DNA of 64,000 nucleotides from Myxococcales bacterium (GCA_016720595.1 JADKKI010000030.1:124001-188000), one strand, 5' to 3'. Positions 50,925-61,279 are shown, numbered from the stretch's first letter. Translations and numbers: made by a program. Notes: generated by a model not told the origin, from the letters alone.

Positions 50925-52583
50925 TCAGGCGAACGCGCGGTCGCTGGCCTCGCGCACCGTCTCGAACTCCTGCTGCGCCTCATCGTAGTCGCGCAGGAAG
51001 AACGGGTCGAACAGCGGGAACAGGTCGGGATAGATCGCGGCGTCGTCGTCGGAGATCACGCCGTCCTTTGCGAGCGCCAGCGTATGCGCGCGGAACTGGC
51101 CGCGGAGCTCCTCGATCTCGGCGATCGTGAAGGCCTTGGGATCGCGGACGCGCGCGGCGAGCTCGTGAGCGAGCGGTGGGATCGGGACCACGGGCGCGTA
51201 GTGCGTGAACATCGCGAGCTGGCCCGTCAGCCAGCGCCGGAACCCGGAGCTGCGCGCACGATCGAGATCCGCGGGCCAGCGATAGCCGAGGGCCGGTGCG
51301 ATGCGCCTCCGCCACACGAGATCGAACAGCGCGTCGCACAGCGCCGGCAGGTCGCGTCCGCGGCCGATCTCCTGGACGAGGTCAGAGATGAACCACACGC
51401 CCTGCACGGTGAACGTCTCCGGCCGCACCAGATCGATCCAGCCGCGCACCATCGCCGAGCGCGACACCAGGCTCTGCCAGTTCATCCGCGTCCACTGGAA
51501 GTCGGCGACGAAGAACCGCGTGTACTTCGCCGCGAACTGACGCCACGCCTCGGAGTCCACCGGAAGCTGGCCGGGCTCGCCGCGGAGCACGAAGCCGATC
51601 ACCTGGTGGAGCAGCCACGGCAGGTCATCACGCTGTGCCACGGGGAGCGCCTCGTACAGCGGATAGATCTGCCGCTTCGCGAAGTCGTAGTCGGGGTGCT
51701 TGCCGCGCGTGACCAGGCCGTGCGTGAACACCATGTCGGCGAGCACCAGGCTGACGGCCTCGCTCATCATCCGGTAGGCGATGTAGATCCGCCGGTGATC
51801 GATCGTGTCGGCCCCGTCGAACACGAGGTCCGGCATCAGCTGATGCATGACGTCGTGGAACATGTACGTGGCCTCGTGGATCGCATCGCTCTTGGGCACG
51901 TAGGGGAGGCCGCCGTTGAGGCCGGGAAACCAGTAGTTCCCGTCGCGCCGGCTCTTCGCACCACGAAAGAACACGCCCTGATCCACGACGTACGCGAGCG
52001 CGCCCGCGATCGGCGGCGCGAGATCCTGGTACAGCGGATGCTCGGTCAGCAGGCGCGCATCGATCGACCACCGATCATCGTCGGGATCCATCCACCGCAG
52101 CGTCCTGGGCGCCTTGTGGTGCAGGGAGACGCGCGCGAACGCGGAGAGGCACTGTTCACGTGCGGAGTTCTTGAGCCCGGCGAGTGACATCTCCTCGAGC
52201 GTGGCCCCGGCGTTCGAGGTGAACGCGGAGTCCCAGTCGAACAGCGTGGGATCTTCGGGGCGCAGCTTGCTCCCATCGAACTGGCCGGCGACCTCGCGGA
52301 TGTACGTCCGCCGCACCACCTGGCCGCGCTCGTCCTTCACCCACGCGTGGAGCCGGCAGATGTTGCGCGCGGGACCCACGTGATCGTTCGCGACCAGATC
52401 TCCGGCGAGGTCGAACAGGTTGCTCTCGTCGGCGAGCACGGCGCGCGCGGACGCGAGCCACCCTGCGATCACCTCGGGTTCCTCGGTGGGGCGCTCGACG
52501 ATCAGCGGCTGCGCGTGCCGTTCGAGGAAGCGCCGGTACTCGGCGATCTTCCGTCGATTGGTCGTCATGAGAACGATCGCCAC
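50925..52583 (-). CDS. Ham1/ITPase-like domain fused to a large uncharacterised helical domain
   Basis: Residues 1-150 of this 552-residue protein resemble Ham1/RdgB non-canonical purine NTP pyrophosphatases: IVLMTTNRRKIAEY (usual T/SxNxxK), VLADESNLF (usual ADDSGL, acidic pair retained), FDWDSAF (usual FGYDPxF) and GLKNSAR (usual EKNxxSHR). Residues 165-552 match no family I know. They are helical and contain a possible metal site IHEATYMFHDVMHQLM (His236, Glu237, His243, Asp244, His247) followed by RRIYIAYRMMSEAVSLVLADM. Start: GTG 52583, 5 nt after TACACT; ATG 52568 is an alternative. It is divergent from a zinc-ribbon protein with a shared promoter region. Confidence 0.65.
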   Translation of the reverse strand: MAIVLMTTNRRKIAEYRRFLERHAQPLIVERPTEEPEVIAGWLASARAVLADESNLFDLAGDLVANDHVGPARNICRLHAWVKDERGQVVRRTYIREVAGQFDGSKLRPEDPTLFDWDSAFTSNAGATLEEMSLAGLKNSAREQCLSAFARVSLHHKAPRTLRWMDPDDDRWSIDARLLTEHPLYQDLAPPIAGALAYVVDQGVFFRGAKSRRDGNYWFPGLNGGLPYVPKSDAIHEATYMFHDVMHQLMPDLVFDGADTIDHRRIYIAYRMMSEAVSLVLADMVFTHGLVTRGKHPDYDFAKRQIYPLYEALPVAQRDDLPWLLHQVIGFVLRGEPGQLPVDSEAWRQFAAKYTRFFVADFQWTRMNWQSLVSRSAMVRGWIDLVRPETFTVQGVWFISDLVQEIGRGRDLPALCDALFDLVWRRRIAPALGYRWPADLDRARSSGFRRWLTGQLAMFTHYAPVVPIPPLAHELAARVRDPKAFTIAEIEELRGQFRAHTLALAKDGVISDDDAAIYPDLFPLFDPFFLRDYDEAQQEFETVREASDRAFA

Positions 52584-52604
52584 GCGCCAGTGTATCCTGA
52601 CGGG
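52584..52604. promoter_or_regulatory. Bidirectional leaderless promoter between Ham1-like fusion and zinc-ribbon genes
   Basis: The 21-nt gap holds TACACT on the minus strand (52589-52594, 5 nt from GTG 52583) and TATCCT on the plus strand (52593-52598, 6 nt from GTG 52605). The two hexamers share TA at 52593-52594, as at 37816-37838. Confidence 0.5.
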
Positions 52605-52961
52605 GTGCGCTGCCCAGCCTGTGCGGATGCTGTCCTCGACAAGGAAGGCAATTGCCGCACGTGCGGCGGCGTGTGGCTCGACGAGGAGCGCGTGGAGGCC
52701 CAGGCCCCACTTGCCTACACCGGCGGCGCCTACAGCGAGCGCCACTGTCCCGCTTGCGACGAGACCATGGACGAGCCCCGGATCTATGACGTGCCCGTGG
52801 ATCGCTGCGCCGCGCACGGCATCTGGTTCGACAAGGCGGAGCTCGAGGAGGTGCTGAGGCGCTCGCGCGGCGATGCGCCCGCTCCCGTCCCCGAGCCGAG
52901 CCCGGCGGACTCGCTCAACATGCTGATCGACGCCGTCCGGATCTGGCGCCGCGAGCCCTGA
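52605..52961 (+). CDS. TFIIB-type zinc-ribbon small protein
   Basis: This 118-residue protein has two zinc-ribbon units: CPACADAVL...CRTCGGVWLDEE and CPACDETMDEP...DRCAAHGIWFDKAELEEVL, the zf-TFIIB (TF_Zn_Ribbon) pattern where C/H-x-G-x-W-x-D/E follows the second knuckle. The family is of unknown function. The tail is acidic and helical. GTG 52605 directly follows TATCCT-N6 and there is no Shine-Dalgarno. It is divergent from the Ham1-like fusion with 21 nt between starts, so the two are likely regulated together. Confidence 0.85.
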   Translation: MRCPACADAVLDKEGNCRTCGGVWLDEERVEAQAPLAYTGGAYSERHCPACDETMDEPRIYDVPVDRCAAHGIWFDKAELEEVLRRSRGDAPAPVPEPSPADSLNMLIDAVRIWRREP

Positions 52962-53038
52962 GCGGTCCCCGAGGTGGACAGATCACCCTCGGCCGGGCGT
53001 GGTTCGTGACCGTGCTCGGCTTGATCGGGCTCAGCTCG

Positions 53039-53191
53039 GATTTCAAACCCAGGAAGCCAGGAACCCAGGTCGGAGGATTTGGCCTGGCCATTCCAGGTCA
53101 AAGTCCGCTGCCTTGCGAGGTGGGAGAATTTGGCCAGGTCAATTCCAGGTCAAAGTCCGCTGCCTTGCTTCCCTGCTTCCTTGGTTTGATC
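53039..53191. mobile_element. Second MITE-like element, 153 bp, with internal 46-bp direct repeats
   Basis: Imperfect inverted ends (CAAACCCAGGAAGCCAGGAA on the left, CAAACCAAGGAAGCAGGGAA as reverse complement on the right) frame two tandem copies of a 46-bp unit (53072-53116 and 53123-53168; both end with ATTCCAGGTCAAAGTCCGCT and then GCCTTGC). It is visibly less GC-rich than its surroundings. It fills most of the 293-nt gap 52962-53254 between a plus-strand and a minus-strand gene; nothing else is seen there. Confidence 0.6.
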
Positions 53192-53254
53192 TCTCCGCAC
53201 ATATCTGGGGCGGGGGCCGGGGCACGGTGACGTGATCGGGCAACGGTCGCTACT

Positions 53255-54037
53255 TCAGCCGAGGTGCGCGCGCACGAACGCGGCGATCCGCGTGTGGACG
53301 GGTGTGGGCGCATCGCGAAACGGTGCGTGGCCCGCGCCGTGCACGAGCTCGATCTCGACAGGCCCGGCGAGCCCGCGCTGGATCGCGAACACCTGCGCCG
53401 TCGTCCCGTACTCGTCGTCCTCGCCCTGGAGGATCAAGGTCGGTGCGGTGATCTCGGGGAGCAGGGCTTCGAGATTCCACGCGCGGAACGCCGGATCGAG
53501 CCACGCGCGGTTCCAGCCCCAGAACGCGCCGTCGACATCGGCGTGATGGCGCGCGAGCTTCGCGCGGAGGTTGCCGGTGCGATACGCCGCAGCCGCCGCG
53601 GCGATCGAGGGCAGCGCCGCGTCCTCGACGAACACGTGCGGCGCGATCAAGACCAGGGCGCGCGGAGCCACCCGGTGCTCGCCGGCGGCGATGATCGCGA
53701 TCGAGGCGCCATCGCTGTGGCCGATCAGGATCGGGTCGGTGATCCCTGCCGCCGCGAGGATCGCTGGGAGGCGCGCCGCCTCGTCGTGCATGTAGTGGAG
53801 CGGGCGGGGCACGCTCGTCGGGGTGGAGTGGCCATAGCCCTGGCGCGCAAACACCAGCGCCGGCCGTCCGCTGGCCGTGGCGATCTGCTCCGGCGTCTCG
53901 TGCCACTGCGTGATCGAGCCGAGGCCTTCGTGGAGGAACACGAGGTCCGGGCCACCGTCACGGGGCGGACCTACCCAGCACGCTTCGATCTCGAGCCCAT
54001 CGATCTCGAGCCGCTCGGTCACGGGGGCGGTGCTCAT
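53255..54037 (-). CDS. Alpha/beta hydrolase
   Basis: The 260-residue enzyme has the nucleophile elbow GHSDG (Ser within LIGHSDGASIAI), an oxyanion region VFLHEGLGSITQW, an acid Asp in LQGEDDEYG and the catalytic His in HGAGHAPF. Its ATG overlaps the ligase stop by 4 nt (ATGA), so it acts with the CoA-ligase-like enzyme, perhaps as an ester or thioester hydrolase. The substrate is unknown. Confidence 0.88.
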   Translation of the reverse strand: MSTAPVTERLEIDGLEIEACWVGPPRDGGPDLVFLHEGLGSITQWHETPEQIATASGRPALVFARQGYGHSTPTSVPRPLHYMHDEAARLPAILAAAGITDPILIGHSDGASIAIIAAGEHRVAPRALVLIAPHVFVEDAALPSIAAAAAAYRTGNLRAKLARHHADVDGAFWGWNRAWLDPAFRAWNLEALLPEITAPTLILQGEDDEYGTTAQVFAIQRGLAGPVEIELVHGAGHAPFRDAPTPVHTRIAAFVRAHLG

Positions 54038-55614
54038 CGGCCGCGCAGTCGGAAGCGCTGGATCTTGCCGGTCGCCGTCTTCGGCAGCTCGTCCACGAAC
54101 TCGATCCAGCGCGGGTACTTGAACGGCGCGAGCTTGGTCTTCACGAACGCCTGGAGCTCCGCGACCGAGGCCACCCCGCCTGGCTTCAGGATCACGAACG
54201 CCCGGGGCTTGGTCAGCCCATCGGCATCGTCGTGCCCGACCACCGCCGCCTCGAGAACGGACGGGTGCTCCGCGAGCGCGGACTCGACCTCGAACGGGGA
54301 GACCCAGATGCCGCCGACCTTGAGCATGTCGTCGGCGCGCCCGCAGTACGTCCAGCGCCCGTCTGCATCGCGGGTGTATCGATCTCCGGTGCGGGTCCAT
54401 GGCCCGTGGAACGTGGCCTGGCTGCGGGCGCGATCCGCCCAGTAGCCGGTGCACGAGGTCGGCCCGCGCACCCACAGCGCACCCTCCTCGCCGGTCTCCG
54501 CCGGGCCACCATCATCGCTGCGCAGATCGAGATCGTAGCCGGGCACCGGGCGGCCGGTGGTGCCGTACGCGATATCGCCGGGCCGGTTGGACAGGAAGAT
54601 GTGGAGCATCTCGGTGGAGCCGATGCCGTCGAGGATCTCGGTGCCCATCCGCTCCCGCCAGCGTTCGCCGACGTGCCGCGGCAGCGCCTCGCCCGCCGAC
54701 GTGGAGATCCGGAGCCGCTCGGTGGGCGCGAGGGCCGGATCCGCGAGCAGCGACGCGAACAGTGTGGGTACGCCGCAGAAGATCGTGGGCGCGTGGGTGG
54801 TCAGCGCGGCGATCACCGAGGTCGGCGTGGAGCGCCCGGCGTGAAGCACGGCCGTGGCGCCGACGGAGAACGGGAACGTCAGGCCATTGCCGAGCCCGTA
54901 CGCGAAGAACAGCTTCGCGGCCGAGAACACGACGTCGTCCGGCCTGATGCCGAGCACCGCACGCGCATAGAGCGCTGCCGTCTGGATCGGGCTGGCGTGC
55001 ACGTGCATCGCGCCCTTCGGCTTCCCCGTCGATCCCGACGAGTACAGCCAGAACGCGACGTCATCGGGCGTGGTCGAGGCGAACGTGGTCAGCGGGGGCG
55101 CCGCCTCCACGAGCGGCTCCCAGCGCGGAAACGCGCCGGCCTCTCCGCCGAGCGGGCTGCGGACGACGGCCACCGCGGCGAGCGCGGGTGCATCGGCGAT
55201 CGCCGGTGCGAGCTTACCCACCAGCGCATCGCTGACGAGCAGCGCGCGGGCGCGCGAATCCCGCAGCAGGTGGCGGTAGTCGTCCGTGGTGAGCAGGGTG
55301 TTGAACGGCACCGGCACCGCACCGAGGGCGATCGCCCCGAGGAACACCGCCGGGAACTCCGCGGTGTCGAGGAGGCACAGCGCCACCCGCTGCTCCGCCT
55401 CCACACCCAGCTCGCGGAGCGCCTCCGCCGCGCGCCACGCTCGCTCGGCGAGCGCGCGATACGTGTGGCGCCCATCGTCATCGATCACCGCGATGCGATC
55501 GCCGCGGCCCTCGGCGACATGGCGCTCGAGGAGATCGACCGCGAGGTTGTAGTCCCGCGGCAGCTCGACCCGCGGCGGGCTCGTCGTCAGGTCGACGGTC
55601 GAGTAAGACGGCAC
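54034..55614 (-). CDS. Benzoate-CoA-ligase-family acyl/aryl-CoA synthetase
   Basis: This 526-residue adenylate-forming enzyme has the P-loop YSSGSTGKPKGAMHVHAS, then AAKLFFAYGLGNGLTFPFSVG, which is characteristic of the benzoate-CoA ligase family. GSTEMLHIFLSN, TGDRYTRDADGRW and the C-terminal catalytic Lys in KTATGKIQRF are also present. It activates a carboxylic acid to its CoA thioester via an acyl-AMP. The aromatic substrate is suggested by subfamily only. GTG 55614 follows TACGGT by 5 nt. Coupled to the hydrolase gene. Confidence 0.9.
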   Translation of the reverse strand: MPSYSTVDLTTSPPRVELPRDYNLAVDLLERHVAEGRGDRIAVIDDDGRHTYRALAERAWRAAEALRELGVEAEQRVALCLLDTAEFPAVFLGAIALGAVPVPFNTLLTTDDYRHLLRDSRARALLVSDALVGKLAPAIADAPALAAVAVVRSPLGGEAGAFPRWEPLVEAAPPLTTFASTTPDDVAFWLYSSGSTGKPKGAMHVHASPIQTAALYARAVLGIRPDDVVFSAAKLFFAYGLGNGLTFPFSVGATAVLHAGRSTPTSVIAALTTHAPTIFCGVPTLFASLLADPALAPTERLRISTSAGEALPRHVGERWRERMGTEILDGIGSTEMLHIFLSNRPGDIAYGTTGRPVPGYDLDLRSDDGGPAETGEEGALWVRGPTSCTGYWADRARSQATFHGPWTRTGDRYTRDADGRWTYCGRADDMLKVGGIWVSPFEVESALAEHPSVLEAAVVGHDDADGLTKPRAFVILKPGGVASVAELQAFVKTKLAPFKYPRWIEFVDELPKTATGKIQRFRLRGR

Positions 55615-55634
55615 GCCCGACCGTACCCGATCAC

Positions 55635-56216
55635 TCACCGGTTGCGACGCTGTGTCGGCACGATGCCGCGGGTCCATCGCGGTAGGGCGCCGGGCCTGCG
55701 CCAGGTCATGACGCCGGCGGAGAACGTCGCGATCGGCTGGAACGGCTGGTCGGCGGAGCTGTTGTCGTACAGCTTGACGTTCGGGACGAACGTGACCGCG
55801 ACCTTGAGGTTCGCGAGCGATCGGTTGAATCGTGCGGCGAGCTTCTCTGGTGGGACGCTGTGTCCGCCTCGGGCGATCCGCTGGTCGACGCGGTGCCGCG
55901 ACAGCTCCGGGCTCGCAACACCGATGTACAACAGTGTGACGTCGAAGCCCGCGGCGACGGCGCGGCGGAGCATCGCGACCTTCGCCCCCACAGGATCGGA
56001 GAACACGGTCTCCGTGATGAAGCCGAGATCGTCGACGATCATGCGATCCCGCGTCTGATCCAGGATCGCGGCGGCCTCGAGCGAATCGATCCCCGTCTCT
56101 GCTGCGAGCACGTCCGCGTTCAAGAACGGCAACGCGAGCTTCTGGAGGTACACCCGGTAGAACGTCGACTTGCCGGCGCCATTGGGCCCGGCGAGGAGCA
56201 CGAGCTGAGGCTTCAT
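55635..56216 (-). CDS. Zeta-toxin-like P-loop kinase
   Basis: This 193-residue protein starts with Walker A AGPNGAGKST (9-18) and has the zeta-family LNADVLA...FITETVFSDP region and Arg-rich lid. Zeta toxins phosphorylate UDP-N-acetylglucosamine and block cell-wall synthesis, though many P-loop homologs have other substrates. It overlaps the antitoxin-like gene by 4 nt and is followed 20 nt later by the ligase gene. A toxin role is inferred from the arrangement. Confidence 0.78.
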   Translation of the reverse strand: MKPQLVLLAGPNGAGKSTFYRVYLQKLALPFLNADVLAAETGIDSLEAAAILDQTRDRMIVDDLGFITETVFSDPVGAKVAMLRRAVAAGFDVTLLYIGVASPELSRHRVDQRIARGGHSVPPEKLAARFNRSLANLKVAVTFVPNVKLYDNSSADQPFQPIATFSAGVMTWRRPGALPRWTRGIVPTQRRNR

Positions 56217-56590
56217 CGCGCCGCGGTGCGCCTGCGCGGCTTGCGGGGCGCGCGTGCGATTGCCTTGCGCTTGCCGTCACGCGTGAGTGCGACGATCTCT
56301 CCGGGTTTGGTCTCTTCGTACCTGAGCTCGTTCTCGTCGCGGATCAGCTTGGCTGCCGCGCTCCGGCCGTCGTCGGTGTCCGCGAACGCGAGAGCATCGG
56401 CGAGCCCTTCATCGTAGCTCCGAGCCTTGAGGCGCTGCATCGCTCCGGCCGTGATCACGGCCTCGACAACCTCGCCGAGCCGAGCCCAGTGCTCGACCTG
56501 CTCGGTCAACGAGCGGTCCTGGACCGCCGCCACCGTACGCGCGTGAACCATCAGGGCCTCGCTCAGTCGCACCGGGATCCCGTTCGCCAT
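56213..56590 (-). CDS. ParD-like antitoxin
   Basis: The 125-residue basic protein begins with a ribbon-helix-helix-like ParD_like region (IPVRLSEALMVHARTVAAVQDRSLTEQVEHWARLGE), followed by a helical middle and an Arg/Lys-rich tail. It is a probable DNA-binding antitoxin, placed before the toxin as is usual. ATG 56590 lies 6 nt after TACATT. A perfect palindrome overlaps that box, consistent with autorepression. Confidence 0.75.
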   Translation of the reverse strand: MANGIPVRLSEALMVHARTVAAVQDRSLTEQVEHWARLGEVVEAVITAGAMQRLKARSYDEGLADALAFADTDDGRSAAAKLIRDENELRYEETKPGEIVALTRDGKRKAIARAPRKPRRRTAAR

Positions 56591-56596
56591 CCTTCG

Positions 56597-56615
56597 AATG
56601 TAGCATTCTGCTACA
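56597..56615 (-). promoter_or_regulatory. Antitoxin operator overlapping leaderless -10 box
   Basis: TGTAGCA-TTC-TGCTACA (56599-56615) is a perfect 7-bp inverted repeat. The minus-strand box TACATT (56597-56602) overlaps its end, 6 nt before ATG 56590. A bound ribbon-helix-helix protein here would block transcription. Confidence 0.65.
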
Positions 56616-56620
56616 CAGCG

Positions 56621-57874
<1,254 letters not shown>

Positions 57875-57942
57875 ATGACCGGACACCGTAGACCTCCGGA
57901 GACACGGGTGCAAATCGCCCCGCGCGAATGTACGCTCTGGCC

Positions 57943-58470
57943 GTGCCCGACGAGCCTCCCGCGGTTCCTGCCGACCTCCAGGCCGCGATCGAGGGTGCCG
58001 CGGACTCCGTCAAGGGCGATCCGGACAGCTCCCGCAAGCTCGAGTTCTTGATCGACGCCCTGATCATGCGCGGCCAGCTCCCCGAGCGGTTCAAGACGGT
58101 GATCGCCCGGATCCAGGCCGATCGCTCGCCGCGCGTGCACCTGGCGGTTCATGACAACAAGTACGAGATCGAGAGCCGCGACATCGATTGCGCGGCGCGG
58201 ATCCCGCTGTGCGGCGCACGGTGCTGCGGGTTCAAGGTGGCGCTGTCCGAGCAGGACGTCCGCGAGGGCAAGGTCCCGTTCGTGATCGATCGCCCGTACG
58301 AGCTGCCCCGCGACCCCGAGACCAAGCTCTGCACCTGCATGAACGCCGAGGGCGCGTGCACGATCTACGAGGTGCGCCCGGGCACCTGCCGCACCTACGA
58401 CTGCACCGAGGACCGCCGCGTGTGGATCGACTTCGAGAACCGGATCCCCGCGCCGATGCCCGAGCGCTGA
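57943..58470 (+). CDS. YkgJ-family Cys-cluster protein
   Basis: This protein of about 175 residues has the YkgJ/UPF0153 pattern: [20 protein letters not shown], later [22 protein letters not shown]. This is a set of conserved Cys thought to chelate zinc or iron-sulfur. Its function is not established. GTG 57943 is preferred because TACGCT lies exactly 6 nt before it; ATG 57928 lies upstream of that box. Divergent from the malic enzyme gene. Confidence 0.85.
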   Translation: MPDEPPAVPADLQAAIEGAADSVKGDPDSSRKLEFLIDALIMRGQLPERFKTVIARIQADRSPRVHLAVHDNKYEIESRDIDCAARIPLCGARCCGFKVALSEQDVREGKVPFVIDRPYELPRDPETKLCTCMNAEGACTIYEVRPGTCRTYDCTEDRRVWIDFENRIPAPMPER

Positions 58471-58472
58471 CC

Positions 58473-59528
58473 TCAAGTCTGCGGCGGCTTCGCCTCGAAG
58501 CGAAACTCGATGCAGCCCACGGTCACGAGATCACCGTCGTGGATCGGGACGTCGTCGCGCCCCAGTTGCTTGCCGTTGACGGAGCAACCGTTCGCGGTCC
58601 CCAGATCCCCCAGAACCCAGGCCCCATCGATCAGCTGGATGCGCGCGTGTCGTCGGCTGACGGTGTGGGCGAAGATCCGGATCTCGTTATCGGCGCTCCG
58701 CCCGATCATCGACTTTGCCTGCAACTCGATCCGCGGGCCCGCGATCGCGGGCGAGATGCCGATCAGCGCGGCCACCGTCGCGGCGGACTCGGTCGTGGAT
58801 CGGGTCGCGATGACGACCGCGGGCCGGGCGTCCGCGTCAACCTCCGCGGCTGACGCTGGTTGTTCGTAGCGTGACGCCTCGATCATCAGCTGGGCGTGCA
58901 TCTCGGCGAGGGCGGAGCCGTCGTTCCCGACGAACCCCACGCTGTGTTCGATCTCGCGTGCTCGCGCGCGTAGTCCCGCAACTGCCACTTCACGAGCCAT
59001 GACACCAGCCGCATGGCGTGCGGACGCGCGCTCGAGGTCGGCCCGCACGAGCAACACATCGCGCTCGGCTTCGCGGTGCCTCGCGTGAGGATCGTCTCCG
59101 AACGCGATCTCGATGCTCGTCGAGACCCGGTGCGCGCTTCCATCAACCCCACGCCCCTCGATCGAGAGCTCGCCGAGGTTGGCAGTCGCCAGGTGACTCC
59201 CGTCGACGAACAGCTCGAGACCGATGACCCGCGTCTCGCCCGCGCACAGGTCGCCGAGATCAGCGTGCACGACGTTGGCCGGCCCGTCCGTCAGATCAAC
59301 GATGGGAATCACGGTGAGCAGACGAACGCCCGCCGAGAGGCGGAGCTCCAGGCGAAGCTGCTCGGCGACGTGCCCCCCGCTCGAGGAAGGCGAGGTCGCG
59401 GGTGCTGCGACGATCCGGACCGCGACCCACATGCTCGTCAGACCGCGACGGAAGATGTTCGTGCGGACACAACGCGCCGAGACGGCGAACGGAGCTTCCA
59501 CGAAGGCCTTGGTCTCCGAGATCGACAT
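58473..59528 (-). CDS. FHA-domain protein, perhaps the remnant of a vWA-FHA protein
   Basis: In this 351-residue protein a C-terminal FHA domain (about 265-345) has SMIGRSADNEIRI, VSRRHARIQLIDG and DLGTANGCSVNG, all binding positions intact. The middle (about 60-145: LELRLSAGVRLLTVIP, HADLGDLCAGETRVIGLEL) looks like the region that follows a von Willebrand A domain in CaCC/TerY-like proteins, but no vWA domain with MIDAS is present. This suggests loss of the N-terminal domain. ATG 59528 is followed by an unremarkable start. It is 3 nt downstream of the pirin gene. Confidence 0.72.
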   Translation of the reverse strand: MSISETKAFVEAPFAVSARCVRTNIFRRGLTSMWVAVRIVAAPATSPSSSGGHVAEQLRLELRLSAGVRLLTVIPIVDLTDGPANVVHADLGDLCAGETRVIGLELFVDGSHLATANLGELSIEGRGVDGSAHRVSTSIEIAFGDDPHARHREAERDVLLVRADLERASARHAAGVMAREVAVAGLRARAREIEHSVGFVGNDGSALAEMHAQLMIEASRYEQPASAAEVDADARPAVVIATRSTTESAATVAALIGISPAIAGPRIELQAKSMIGRSADNEIRIFAHTVSRRHARIQLIDGAWVLGDLGTANGCSVNGKQLGRDDVPIHDGDLVTVGCIEFRFEAKPPQT

Positions 59529-59531
59529 GGG

Positions 59532-60431
59532 CTAGTGCGGGCGCTTGGGCTCGTCGGGCAGCGCGATGAACTCGACATCGTCGCCCGGGATCGGCGGGAA
59601 CCGGCGCTCGCGCCAGTCTCGCTTCGCCTGCTCGATCCGATCCTTGCTGCTCGAGACGAAGTTCCAGTACATGTGGCGCGCGCCACCGTCGAGCGGTTCG
59701 CCGCCGAGCAGCACCAGCCGCGTGCCGGCCTCGAGCTCGAGACAGACGGTGCGGCCCGGCTTGAACACCAGCATCACGCCGCGATCATAGGCCTCGGCCG
59801 CCGCACGGATCCGCATCGTCCCCGCCACCGCATAGGCCGCGCGCTCCGCGAACGCCGGCACCTCGATCCGTGTGGCCTCGTGCGCGAGGACGTCGACGTA
59901 GAACAGGGTCGACAGCGTCCGGACCGGCGAGCGCAGGCCGAACGCCTCGCCCGCGAGAACGCGCAGCTCCGCACCATCCTCGATCTTCGACGGCAGCGAG
60001 GCCGCTGGATAGTGCTCGAACGACGGCTCCGCCTCCTCGTGCGCGAGCGGCAGGCCACACCACAGCTGGATGCCGTGCAGGCGATCGCCGGCACGCGCGG
60101 GGACCGAGCGCTCCGAGTGCGTGATGCCGCGGCCCGCGGTCATCCAGTTGACGGCGCCGGGCTGGATCGTCTGCACGGAGCCGAGGCTGTCGCGATGGAC
60201 GATCTCGCCCGCGAACAAGTACGTCACGGTGGCGAGCGCGATGTGGGGGTGAGGCCGGACGTCGGTGTGCTGGCCTTCGGCGAGCGTGACCGGGCCCATC
60301 TCGTCGAAGAACAAGAACGGCCCCACCGAGCGGTGCTTCGCGAAGGGGAGCACCCGCGCGACGACCATGTCCCCGACGTCGCGTGCGCGCGGCTCGATCA
60401 CGAGCTCGAGATCTTCGTGCAGCTCACCCAT
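59532..60431 (-). CDS. Pirin-family bicupin protein
   Basis: The 299-residue bicupin has the pirin signature [37 protein letters not shown], and a second cupin with VMLVFKPG. Pirins are iron-containing cupins; some are quercetinases or transcription cofactors. The metal ligands HPH, H and E are present ([15 protein letters not shown]). ATG 60431 overlaps the upstream gene by 8 nt. The physiological role is unclear. Confidence 0.92.
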   Translation of the reverse strand: MGELHEDLELVIEPRARDVGDMVVARVLPFAKHRSVGPFLFFDEMGPVTLAEGQHTDVRPHPHIALATVTYLFAGEIVHRDSLGSVQTIQPGAVNWMTAGRGITHSERSVPARAGDRLHGIQLWCGLPLAHEEAEPSFEHYPAASLPSKIEDGAELRVLAGEAFGLRSPVRTLSTLFYVDVLAHEATRIEVPAFAERAAYAVAGTMRIRAAAEAYDRGVMLVFKPGRTVCLELEAGTRLVLLGGEPLDGGARHMYWNFVSSSKDRIEQAKRDWRERRFPPIPGDDVEFIALPDEPKRPH

Positions 60432-61212
60432 CGACGAGGATGGTCGCATCCAGCCGCGCGGCCACCGCGAGGGCGCGGAGGAACGCCGCGAGCTGTTCGA
60501 TATCCGGATCTGCCTCGGTGGGGACGTTCGCGGCAGCGAGGGCCTGCTGCTTGCCCTCGGCGTCCTTGAGCAGGAACACGCTGGTGTCGTGCGGGATCAC
60601 GCCGAGGAACAGCGCGAGCATCAGCGAGTGCGTGGGGGTCAGGTTCCCGACCATGAACATCATCTGGAACAGCTGATCGCTCGAGACCTCGAGGTTGCCC
60701 TCCTCGGCCGCCCAGCGGACCCCGTACGCGACCCGGCTCTCGAAGTACGTGGTGCCCGAGGCGCGGAGCTTGGCCGTGGGGGTGCCATCCCAGGCGAACT
60801 CGCCCAGGCCGCGCACCAGCAGGGCGCCGGCAGTGTTGTCGAGCTTCGGCGGGAGGCGGGCGAGGAGCCACTGCTCGACGTGCTCCGGAATCGGGTACCG
60901 GATCCGGCGGTGACACGCGAACTCGCGCGTGAGCCCGGCGGGGCAGGTGGCGCAGTGATGGGCCACCTCGTCGAGCGGGCGGGCCTCGTTCATCAGATCC
61001 TGCAGGGTCACGCCCCGCGCCGAGTCCCCGTCGGGCTTGCGCATCGTGAGCTGGATCTCGATCTCGGTGGGAGGCCGCTCCTCGCCGTCCTGCCGCATGT
61101 GGGCGAGGGCAGAGCGGGCCAGGATCCGGGTCCGGTTCAGCTCGACGAGACGGCCGACGCCGAGCTGCTTCTGCGGCTCGCAGCCAATCGCCAGCACGTA
61201 GTCGATCGCCAT
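60424..61212 (-). CDS. Conserved-looking cytosolic protein with Cys cluster, unknown function
   Basis: This 262-residue protein contains a central HHCATCPAG...[10 protein letters not shown] motif with three Cys and three His that could bind zinc or another metal. The rest is mixed helix and strand with no family recognised. ATG 61212 lies 5 nt after TAACAT. It overlaps the pirin gene, so the two and the FHA gene probably form one unit. Confidence 0.7.
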   Translation of the reverse strand: MAIDYVLAIGCEPQKQLGVGRLVELNRTRILARSALAHMRQDGEERPPTEIEIQLTMRKPDGDSARGVTLQDLMNEARPLDEVAHHCATCPAGLTREFACHRRIRYPIPEHVEQWLLARLPPKLDNTAGALLVRGLGEFAWDGTPTAKLRASGTTYFESRVAYGVRWAAEEGNLEVSSDQLFQMMFMVGNLTPTHSLMLALFLGVIPHDTSVFLLKDAEGKQQALAAANVPTEADPDIEQLAAFLRALAVAARLDATILVDG

Positions 61213-61279
61213 GAGCCATGTTAACCCACCCGTCCGACGGCTTGTTTCTCCCTGGCCACGCGGGTAGAACAGCCCGCAC

